Origin: Planctomycetota bacterium
GTDB lineage: Bacteria > Planctomycetota > Planctomycetia > Planctomycetales > Planctomycetaceae
Assembly (NCBI GenBank): GCA_003669575.1
Contig: QWOR01000267.1
Span: 1-22,754, forward strand
Length of the DNA: 22,754 nucleotides
Reading direction: 5' to 3'
Shown here: one piece after another, positions 16,292 through 22,754 of the stretch
How the letters are laid out: the number at the start of each line of letters is the position of its first letter
How positions within the stretch are numbered: position 1 is the first letter of the stretch
Made by a program: the position numbers and the translations under genes
Notes under the pieces: generated by a model
The model's database searches: none
What the model was told of the DNA's origin: nothing
What the model saw: the letters and a program-made list of their open reading frames with translations, nothing else

Positions 16292-16424
16292 TCACACCGT
16301 GACCGGCTGCGATTTTATTCGTTCCGTTTCTGCCCGGCTTCAGACCGGTTGCCTGTGAAATCGCGAACGCTGCCCGTATCTGCTCCCATTTCCAGAGCAC
16401 GCTTCTGTTAGAGAAGGTTTAGCC

Positions 16425-17879
16425 ATGAGATCCCGTATCTGGTCCTCGCTGCTATTTCTCACGGTGTTACTCGTCGGTTCCGCCGCTGTCTGGCACTTCT
16501 GGAACTCCAAGTCTGCTCCCTCGGTGGAAGCAGCTGTGGCGAGCACATCGGGAATGTCCCACCCGGGAGTCGTCGAGCTGACGGCTGAAAAGGCCACAGC
16601 TGTCGGCATCCATGCCGTCCCCGTCCAGAAGCATTCCATCCGTCTCACACGGACGGTTCCCGGTCGCATCCAGTATGACGACACGCGGCATGTGTCGCTC
16701 AAGGCTGCCACTACCGGGTCGCTGATCGAGGTGAAGGTCAAACCCGGAGACTCCGTGGGGGCGGGCCAGGTTCTTGCCATTCTCAGCAGCCCCGAGGTCG
16801 GAACCGCCCGTGCTGATGTCCTGATTCGTGAGAACGAACTGAAGCTCGCCCAGTCTGACCTCGACTGGGCCAACTCCACATCCGAAGGGCTCAAGACGAT
16901 TGTCGGGGCGATCGAGCAGCGCAAGTCCATCGATGAGATCCGCAAGATCCTTCAGGACAAATCGGTTGGGAAAAGCCGCGACACGATGCTGAGTGCCTAT
17001 TCACGTTTCCTGCTGGCTGATGCACTGGCCAAGAGCCTCTCTTCGGCGGGAAGCAACGGAGCCCTGTCCGGGCGTCAGGTGGCGGAGCGACAAAGTGCCT
17101 TTGAGTCCGCTGAAGCCTCGCTCAAGGCCACCGCCGAACAGGAAACTTACGATGCCCGCCGCATCGTAACGCAGGCCAAGAATGCATACGAACAGGCACA
17201 AAACACGCTGAAGATCACCCAGCAACACCTGGTCACCCTGCTCGGTTATGAAGAACCGGAGATGAATAACCATCAGAGTACGGCAACCGAGCGACTCTCG
17301 CATGTCGAGGTCCGGGCCCCCTTCCCCGGGACCATTGAACAGAAGCTGTTTTCTAACTCGGAGCGAGTTCAACTGGGAGACACGCTGTTCGTGCTGGCCG
17401 ATACGACTCAGATGTGGGTAGCCGCCAATCTTCGGGACGGCGAGTGGTCGGCCACGACCCTCCAGGCGGGAGACAAGGTTATGGTAACCTCGCCCGCGAT
17501 GCAGGGACGTGAGTTTCCGGCTTCGGTGTATTACATCGGACGTGAGGTCTCGACCCAGACCAATGCGGTCCCCCTGGTCGCCACGATCAGTAATGCGGAC
17601 GGGAGCTTGCGAGCCGGGCTGTTCGTGCGAGTGCTGCTGCCGCTGGCGGAATCACGCGAAGTCTTGGCTGTTCCCGAGTCGGCCGTGTGCGAGCACGACT
17701 CCAAATGCTTCGTCTTTGTGAAAACGGGTGAACGCACTTTCAAGCAGGTCTTCATTGAGAAAGGTGTCCGCGAAGACGCCTGGATTGAAGTGAAATCGGG
17801 ACTCACTGGAGGTGAGTCCGTGGCGGATCACGGCGCTTTTGCGTTGAAGTCGGAACTGCTGCTGGAACGCGAGGAATGA
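16425..17879 (+). CDS. RND efflux periplasmic adaptor subunit (CzcB/CusB type)
   Basis: This membrane-fusion protein links an inner-membrane RND pump to an outer-membrane channel for heavy-metal export. The 484 residues begin with a membrane anchor or signal segment (about 7-25), then the first half of the barrel and lipoyl domains: VPGRIQYDDTRHVSLKA (78-94) and GSLIEVKVKPGDSVGAGQVL (98-117), typical of the CusB/CzcB group. A long alpha-helical hairpin spans about 125-275, and the second lipoyl half follows with SHVEVRAPFPGTIEQKLF (292-309). Beta-barrel and membrane-proximal domains fill the rest. It has no Met-rich N-terminal copper motif of the E. coli CusB kind. The ATG at 16425 has GAGAAGG about 7 bases upstream. 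The pump gene begins 96 bases after its stop. Confidence 0.92.
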   Translation: MRSRIWSSLLFLTVLLVGSAAVWHFWNSKSAPSVEAAVASTSGMSHPGVVELTAEKATAVGIHAVPVQKHSIRLTRTVPGRIQYDDTRHVSLKAATTGSLIEVKVKPGDSVGAGQVLAILSSPEVGTARADVLIRENELKLAQSDLDWANSTSEGLKTIVGAIEQRKSIDEIRKILQDKSVGKSRDTMLSAYSRFLLADALAKSLSSAGSNGALSGRQVAERQSAFESAEASLKATAEQETYDARRIVTQAKNAYEQAQNTLKITQQHLVTLLGYEEPEMNNHQSTATERLSHVEVRAPFPGTIEQKLFSNSERVQLGDTLFVLADTTQMWVAANLRDGEWSATTLQAGDKVMVTSPAMQGREFPASVYYIGREVSTQTNAVPLVATISNADGSLRAGLFVRVLLPLAESREVLAVPESAVCEHDSKCFVFVKTGERTFKQVFIEKGVREDAWIEVKSGLTGGESVADHGAFALKSELLLEREE

Positions 17880-17975
17880 GTGACCGGACGCCGATGCCAC
17901 AGGGCAGCGGCGTGAAGAGTGACTCTGTTTTCCCTCGTCAGCTTCCTGCTTGTCCCACGCTCAAGGCCTTCCCTG

Positions 17976-20900
17976 ATGCTCACCTCACTCATCGACCTGT
18001 CGCTACAGAATCGCTTTCTGGTCATCACGCTGACACTGTTGATGGCAGTCGCGGGAATCAGTGCCGCAATCAACCTGCCCATCGACGCCGTACCGGACAT
18101 GACCAATGTCCAGGTCACGATCATGACCGATGCCGGAGCACTCTCTCCGATTGAGGTGGAGCGTTATGTCACCAATCCGATCGAAATGACGATCGGTCGA
18201 GCGCCACGCGTCGAACAGGTTCGCAGCGTCTCCAAGTTCGGGATCTCCGTCGTCACTCTCGTCTTCGAGGAAGGGACCGACATCTATTGGGCCCGACAGG
18301 TTGTTTCCGAACGATTGACGAACGCAGCTTCAAAAATCCCTCCGGGATTCGGTCGGCCCGAGATGGGACCACTCACCACGGCCCTCGGAGAAATCCTGCA
18401 GTTCGAGGTCCGGGGCCAGGGCTACACGCCGATGGAGCTGCGTACGATTCTCGAGTGGGATGTCGCCCCGAAGATGCGTGAAGTTAAAGGTGTCACCGAG
18501 ATCAACACGCATGGCGGCTACTACAAGACCTACGAAATCCGTCCCTTTCCCGATCGTCTCACCAGCAACGGCATCACCTTCGACGACCTGTTCAAAGTTG
18601 TTTCTGAGAACAATACCTCGGCGGGAGGAGGTTACTTTGTTCATCACGATGAACAACGTTTCATTCGCGGACAGGCTCTGCTGGAGAACATGGACGACAT
18701 CCGTTCGATCGTCGTCCGACGGGACGAGAATGGCACTCCCCTGCTGATTCGCGATGTCGCGGATGTCGTGGAGGCTCCCATGACTCGCCAGGGCGCGGTC
18801 ACTCGCGACGGACGGGGCGAAGCGGTCACCGGGCTTGTGATGATGCTGGTTGGCGAAAATTCTCGACGTGTCGTAGAGCGAGCCAAGGCCCGGATCGCCG
18901 AGATCGAACCGACGCTCCCCGCCGGAGTCACGATTGAGATCATTTACGACCGGGCCGACCTGATCGGCCGCACGCTGCACACCGTGGTCAAAAATCTCGT
19001 CGAAGGAGGAGTGCTGGTCATCGTCGTGCTGCTCTTCATGCTGGGGTCATTCCGGGCGGGAGTGGTGGTCGCATTGGCGATTCCGCTGTCGGTCCTGTTT
19101 GCGACGAACCTCATGCATACCTTCGGCATCACGGCCAGTCTGATGAGCCTGGGGGCGATCGACTTCGGTCTGATCGTCGACTCGTCGGTGATCATGATCG
19201 AGAACTGCATTCACCGCCTGACACATAACCCCGAGGGGCGAAATCGCATCGCTGTCATTCGAGACGCGTGTATCGAAGTCCGCAAGCCGACGATGTTCGG
19301 CGAGTTGATTATCTCGATCGTCTACCTGCCGATCCTGATGTTGCAGGGAACCGAGGGGAAGCTGTTCCGACCGATGGCCCTGACAGTGCTGTTCGCGCTG
19401 TTTGGCTCGCTGATCCTCTCGATGACTCTGATGCCTGTGCTGGCCACGCTCGCGTTACCCAAAAAAATCTCGGATAAGGAAATCCTGCTCGTCCGCGTGA
19501 TCAAGGCCGTCTATCGCCCGATCGTCATGCGAGCGGTCTCCCACCCCGCGATCACGACGCTGATTGCGATCTGCATCTTCGCCATCAGTCTGCCCATCGC
19601 AGCCAATCTCGGTGGTGAGTTCATGCCCAAGTTGTCGGAGGGTGACCTGCTGATCGAGGCGAATCGCCTGCCGAGCGCCGCTCTCGAAGGAGCCATCGGC
19701 ATGTCCGATAGCATTGAGAAACACCTGCTGAAGTTTCCGGAGGTCAAAACCGTCTTCTGCAAGACGGGCCGCCCCGAAATCGCGAACGACGTGATGGGTG
19801 TCCAGCAGACCGACGTGTGGGTCATACTCAAGGATCCAACGACCTGGCCCAAACCAAAGACCCGCGATGAGCTGGTCGAAGAGATGTCCGAGGTCCTCTA
19901 CAAGAACGTCCCCGGCACGGTCTTCGCGTTTACGCAACCGATTGAAATGCGAGTCGATGAACTGGTGGCCGGCGTGAAAGCCGACGTGGCAGTCCTTCTG
20001 TACGGTGAAGACATGTCGATTCTGGGAACCAAAGCCAAGGAGATCGAACGAGTCCTCAAAGAGATCCCCGGCGCAGTCGATGTGAAAGCCGATTATCAGG
20101 CCAACCTGAGTACGCTCACGATCGTTCCACGGCGGGATGCCCTGGCCCAGTACGGCATCGAAGCCCGGAAAGTGATGGATGTTGTCGCCTCACTCGGTGG
20201 TCATGAGGTCGGCCTGATCTTCGATGGCCGCAAACGGTTCCCGATCACCATTAAGATCCCTGAAGAGTGGCGGGGCAAGGTCGAGATGCTTGAGCAGCTG
20301 CCGGTCGCCTCCTCCAATGGGTCCCCGGTCCCACTAGTGGAACTGGCCGACATTCGGATCGAAGAGACTCCTCCCAGTGTCGAGCATGAATCGAATCGAC
20401 GCCGGACCTTTATCGCAGCCAACGTACGCGGGCGCGATGTGGCCTCGTTCGTGGAAGCCGCCCAGAAAGCTGTCGCCCAACAGGTCAAATTCCCCACCGG
20501 GTATGAGATCCGCTGGGGCGGCGACTTCGAGAATCTTCAATCGGCCAAGCAACGATTAATGCTGATCACGCCAGTGGTGCTGCTGCTGATTTTCCTCCTG
20601 TTGCACACCAGTCTGCATTCGGTGCAGCTCTCATTGTTGATCTTCCTTGCTGTGCCCATGGCCGCTTCTGGGGGCGTCTATGCACTCGCGATCCGAGACA
20701 TGCCCTTCAGTATCTCGGCGGGCGTGGGGTTCATTGCTCTGTTCGGTGTGGCAGTGCTGAACGGGCTCGTGTGGGTCAGCTCGGCGGAACACCTCAGGCT
20801 GACGGGAATGCCGATGGATCAGGTCACTCGCGAGACAGCCATGGCCCGATTGCGACCGGTCCTCATGACCGCAGCTGTGGCGAGCCTGGGCTTCCTGCCA

Positions 20901-21095
20901 ATGGCGTTCTCGCATGGAGATGGGGCCGAGATGCAGAAGCCGCTGGCGACGGTGGTGATTGGCGGTCTGGTGACTTCGACGCTACTCACCTCGCTGGTGG
21001 TCCCGGCCATTTACCCGTGGTTTGCCCGCGGTCTCAAGATCGCTCCGGACGAGTTCGATCAGTTGTCGGACCTGCCGAAGGCCACCAGCCACTGA
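17976..21095 (+). CDS. Heavy-metal efflux RND pump, CzcA/CusA family
   Basis: The 1039-residue inner-membrane, proton-driven transporter exports metal ions from periplasm or cytosol through a tripartite complex. The heavy-metal RND signature GAIDFGLIVDSSVIMIEN carries the proton-relay acids Asp396, Asp402 and Glu409, matching CzcA Asp402, Asp408 and Glu415 by eye. Twelve membrane segments are expected: one near 10-32, a group at about 335-520 and a group at about 850-1020, with two large periplasmic loops. FGELIISIVYLPILMLQGTE and TQPIEMRVDELVAGVKADVA look closer to CzcA than to CusA, and the three copper-binding methionines of CusA appear absent, which favours divalent ions such as Zn, Co, Cd or Ni (inference). 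The ATG at 17976 was chosen because it matches family N-termini (MLTSLIDLSLQNRFLVI) and has AAGG 10 bases upstream; the GTG at 17919 would add 19 residues. No outer-membrane partner is seen nearby. Confidence 0.93.
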   Translation: MLTSLIDLSLQNRFLVITLTLLMAVAGISAAINLPIDAVPDMTNVQVTIMTDAGALSPIEVERYVTNPIEMTIGRAPRVEQVRSVSKFGISVVTLVFEEGTDIYWARQVVSERLTNAASKIPPGFGRPEMGPLTTALGEILQFEVRGQGYTPMELRTILEWDVAPKMREVKGVTEINTHGGYYKTYEIRPFPDRLTSNGITFDDLFKVVSENNTSAGGGYFVHHDEQRFIRGQALLENMDDIRSIVVRRDENGTPLLIRDVADVVEAPMTRQGAVTRDGRGEAVTGLVMMLVGENSRRVVERAKARIAEIEPTLPAGVTIEIIYDRADLIGRTLHTVVKNLVEGGVLVIVVLLFMLGSFRAGVVVALAIPLSVLFATNLMHTFGITASLMSLGAIDFGLIVDSSVIMIENCIHRLTHNPEGRNRIAVIRDACIEVRKPTMFGELIISIVYLPILMLQGTEGKLFRPMALTVLFALFGSLILSMTLMPVLATLALPKKISDKEILLVRVIKAVYRPIVMRAVSHPAITTLIAICIFAISLPIAANLGGEFMPKLSEGDLLIEANRLPSAALEGAIGMSDSIEKHLLKFPEVKTVFCKTGRPEIANDVMGVQQTDVWVILKDPTTWPKPKTRDELVEEMSEVLYKNVPGTVFAFTQPIEMRVDELVAGVKADVAVLLYGEDMSILGTKAKEIERVLKEIPGAVDVKADYQANLSTLTIVPRRDALAQYGIEARKVMDVVASLGGHEVGLIFDGRKRFPITIKIPEEWRGKVEMLEQLPVASSNGSPVPLVELADIRIEETPPSVEHESNRRRTFIAANVRGRDVASFVEAAQKAVAQQVKFPTGYEIRWGGDFENLQSAKQRLMLITPVVLLLIFLLLHTSLHSVQLSLLIFLAVPMAASGGVYALAIRDMPFSISAGVGFIALFGVAVLNGLVWVSSAEHLRLTGMPMDQVTRETAMARLRPVLMTAAVASLGFLPMAFSHGDGAEMQKPLATVVIGGLVTSTLLTSLVVPAIYPWFARGLKIAPDEFDQLSDLPKATSH

Positions 21096-21131
21096 GAGTC
21101 AATGAAACAGTAAACCATGTCGCAGTTGCAA

Positions 21132-21824
21132 CTACCGATTCTGCAGCGACTGAACGTTCATCATGGCGATCGACAGAAACAGGATGCCCGGATAGGTCAT
21201 GCCGTGAGTCAGAAAATAGGCCGCCACGAGTCCACCAACGAGAACGCTAATCTTGCGAGCATACTCTTCGCCGCGGAATGGACTCATGGAGGAGCAGACA
21301 GCTTCCAACACTCGCCCTCCGTCCAGTGGAAGCACAGGAAGAAGATTGACCAGCCCCCACCAGAGATTGATGTATTCCCACTGAAACACTCCATCAGCGA
21401 TCAGAGGGACAGCCGCTGAATCGAGGTACCTAAACGCAAACAGCAGAAGGGGATCCTGGAAGACAAACAGCATCAAGGCCCACAGAATGAATCCCGCAGC
21501 AGGCCCGGCCAGAGCGATCAGGATCGACTTGCCCTGCGTGTGATTTCGCCCCGGCAGGTATGTCGCAACGCCCCCCATCATGTACAGCGCGACCTCGAGG
21601 ACCTGACAGCCCAACCAGCGGGCGACCAGAGCATGCCCCATTTCGTGAGCCAGGATCGAGATAAAACAGACCACCACCCACATCAGCAGGTACGGCGGAC
21701 CCGAATCCATCGCGCCCCACCCCAGCACCACTGAACCGAGCCAGAACATCGGCGTTACCCGGACGGGAATCCCGAACAGGTAGAACCGCAGATCAAATTC
21801 GGACGGTTGGTAATTGCCAAGCAT
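21132..21824 (-). CDS. M50-type site-2 protease family membrane metalloprotease
   Basis: The 230-residue protein is a small intramembrane zinc protease homologue. It carries the HExxH motif as AHEMGH (His60, Glu61, His64) inside a membrane segment, and the second family motif NLLPVLPLDGGRV (160-172) with zinc-ligand Asp168. Hydrophobic segments lie near 25-36, 46-68, 76-90, 100-122, 150-165 and 188-222. It has no PDZ or CBS domain, so it belongs to the short group of the family. Known relatives cleave membrane-bound anti-sigma factors or other membrane proteins; the substrate here is unknown. The ATG at 21824 fits family N-termini (SEFDLRFYLFGIPVRVTPMF). It converges on the efflux pump gene with only 36 bases between the stops and no hairpin there. 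Confidence 0.9.
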   Translation of the reverse strand: MLGNYQPSEFDLRFYLFGIPVRVTPMFWLGSVVLGWGAMDSGPPYLLMWVVVCFISILAHEMGHALVARWLGCQVLEVALYMMGGVATYLPGRNHTQGKSILIALAGPAAGFILWALMLFVFQDPLLLFAFRYLDSAAVPLIADGVFQWEYINLWWGLVNLLPVLPLDGGRVLEAVCSSMSPFRGEEYARKISVLVGGLVAAYFLTHGMTYPGILFLSIAMMNVQSLQNR

Positions 21825-21858
21825 GCCAGAGTCTCAGGGGAACGATGAATCGGGCGTG

Positions 21859-21864
21859 AGTATA
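21859..21864 (-). promoter_or_regulatory. Possible -10 element before the site-2 protease gene
   Basis: On the minus strand the hexamer TATACT lies 34 bases upstream of the ATG at 21824. It matches the sigma-70 -10 consensus at five of six positions, but no good -35 box is found 16-18 bases upstream. Weak evidence. Confidence 0.22.
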
Positions 21865-21936
21865 CGACCCGCTACTGCAGATACGCCATCCGGTCTTCTG
21901 GTGTGAGTGGCCAGCCCCCAATTCAGACGGACTCGC

Positions 21937-21970
21937 TCCCTCGGGAGGGCGAAGCATCTCTTTCGAGGGA
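21937..21970 (-). terminator. Hairpin downstream of the aldolase gene, possible terminator
   Basis: A perfect 7-base inverted repeat (TCCCTCG at 21937-21943, CGAGGGA at 21964-21970) begins about 30 bases after the minus-strand aldolase stop. The loop is 20 bases and no T-run follows on the minus strand, so termination strength is doubtful. The remainder of the 175-base gap holds nothing else I can identify apart from a possible -10 box. Confidence 0.25.
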
Positions 21971-21999
21971 ACTCCGACGAGGCACCGACACGCGATCCA

Positions 22000-22754
22000 C
22001 TACCCCTTACGCAACGCACCGAATGTCGTCTTCAAAATCTCCTGCAGCAGGCTGCTGTCGTTGGAGTGGACGACAAACCGCGAGCCCTGCTTGATGGCTC
22101 GCAGCTGTTGCTCCACGGTGCCGAACCAGGAACCGGCGGGGATGTGGCGTTTGTTCCCGGCGTCGATGACCTTTTGCAGGACCGCGATAAAGTCGGGATG
22201 GTCGTACTCGTTCGGAATCCCCATATTGGTCGTCATGTCATTCGGACCGACGAACAGGGCGCTGACGCCGGGGATCTCGCAAATCGCATCGAGGTTCTCG
22301 ACCGCCCGCACCGATTCGATCATCGGCACAAAGATCGTGTCGACGCAGCGTTCCTCAGTAACATAGCGCCGGGTCTTGTCGCTCGGCCATTGTCCCTCGC
22401 GAATGACACGTTCCAGAGCCTCACCTTTCAGTGGTCGATAGACCGCAGCTGCGGCCAGCCGTTTGATCTGTTCGACATCTTCGGCATAGGGAATCACCAC
22501 GCCATCGAAGGTGTCGCAGACCTTGGCCACATCGTCGAAATCGCGGCTATGAGTGCGGGCCAGGCAGGCGATCCCTTTCGCCGCCAGTGCATACCGCAGC
22601 GGCATGAAGTCGGCGATGTCGAGCGCATTGTGCTCGGCAGTCACGATGACAAAGTCGAGCGAGTTGTCCGGAATGAAATCGACAATCGCCGGCACGACCG
22701 CATGCTGAATCAGCGTGCCATAGACCGGAAGCCCCTGCTGCATCTTGTCCTTCA
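22000..22754 (-). CDS. HpcH/HpaI family aldolase (class II, pyruvate-type), 5' end at window edge
   Basis: The protein has the HpcH/HpaI aldolase pattern, whose members reversibly split 2-keto-4-hydroxy acids into pyruvate and an aldehyde using a divalent metal. Counting from the ATG at 22743, the base His38 lies in TAEHNALD, the pyruvate-binding Arg63 in CLARTH, and the metal ligands are Glu143 in PMIESV and Asp169 in FVGPNDMTTNMG; 247 residues is near the usual 250-260. Upstream codons read Lys-Asp-Lys before this Met, and the last two bases of the window are the TG of a possible start, so the real N-terminus may be MKDKMQQG with its first base outside the window. Alternatively GAAGGA just before 22743 acts as a ribosome site, though it would be rather close. 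The substrate cannot be told from sequence; sugar-acid aldolases are typical relatives. Confidence 0.88.
   Translation of the reverse strand, partial: KDKMQQGLPVYGTLIQHAVVPAIVDFIPDNSLDFVIVTAEHNALDIADFMPLRYALAAKGIACLARTHSRDFDDVAKVCDTFDGVVIPYAEDVEQIKRLAAAAVYRPLKGEALERVIREGQWPSDKTRRYVTEERCVDTIFVPMIESVRAVENLDAICEIPGVSALFVGPNDMTTNMGIPNEYDHPDFIAVLQKVIDAGNKRHIPAGSWFGTVEQQLRAIKQGSRFVVHSNDSSLLQEILKTTFGALRKG

Noticed and set aside
16309..16364. 7-base inverted repeat GCGATTT / AAATCGC between the His/Cys-rich gene and the adaptor
   Set aside because: The 42-base loop and AT-rich arms make a chance match likely; no T-run or operator-like symmetry around it.
17876..18154. A 92-codon ORF starting at the adaptor stop (ATGA)
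   Set aside because: It overlaps the pump's first membrane segment in another frame, and its Arg/His/Pro-rich translation shows no structure; probably chance.

Overview
The window looks like a piece of a Planctomycetota chromosome (Planctomycetales-like). This is an inference from GC-rich codon use, very large exported repeat proteins with no obvious relatives, and the mix of a secreted D-aminoacylase-type amidohydrolase, an envelope beta-barrel protein and a degenerate PAS/AAA/Fis regulator. No rRNA, tRNA, CRISPR array, insertion sequence or phage gene was seen, and no gap between genes exceeds about 230 bases.

Left third (1-8789): two translationally coupled genes encode giant cell-envelope proteins. 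The first is cut by the window edge (914 residues visible); the second has 2015 residues. Both consist of repeated beta-rich segments and end in the same kind of hydrophobic membrane module. The second protein reads like two such units fused head to tail, with a former signal peptide as an internal membrane segment. This pair is the least explained part of the window.

Middle (8888-14083): a secreted N-acyl-D-amino-acid deacylase-like enzyme; argC (arginine biosynthesis), preceded by a possible 12-codon leader ORF set in an inverted repeat; a NagB-like sugar-phosphate isomerase homologue that has lost one active-site acid; a strong hairpin terminator; and, on the minus strand, a probable outer-membrane beta-barrel protein.

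Right third (14298-22754): a regulator built like a sigma-54 activator (PAS, AAA+, Fis helix-turn-helix) whose ATPase and sigma-54 motifs are eroded; a small exported-looking His/Cys-rich protein; and a heavy-metal efflux pair (CzcB/CusB-type adaptor plus CzcA/CusA-type RND pump) with no outer-membrane channel in the window. Regulator, metal-binding protein and pump lie on one strand with short gaps and may form one metal-response locus. On the minus strand follow an M50 site-2-type membrane protease and an HpcH/HpaI-type aldolase whose true start codon may lie just beyond the window edge.
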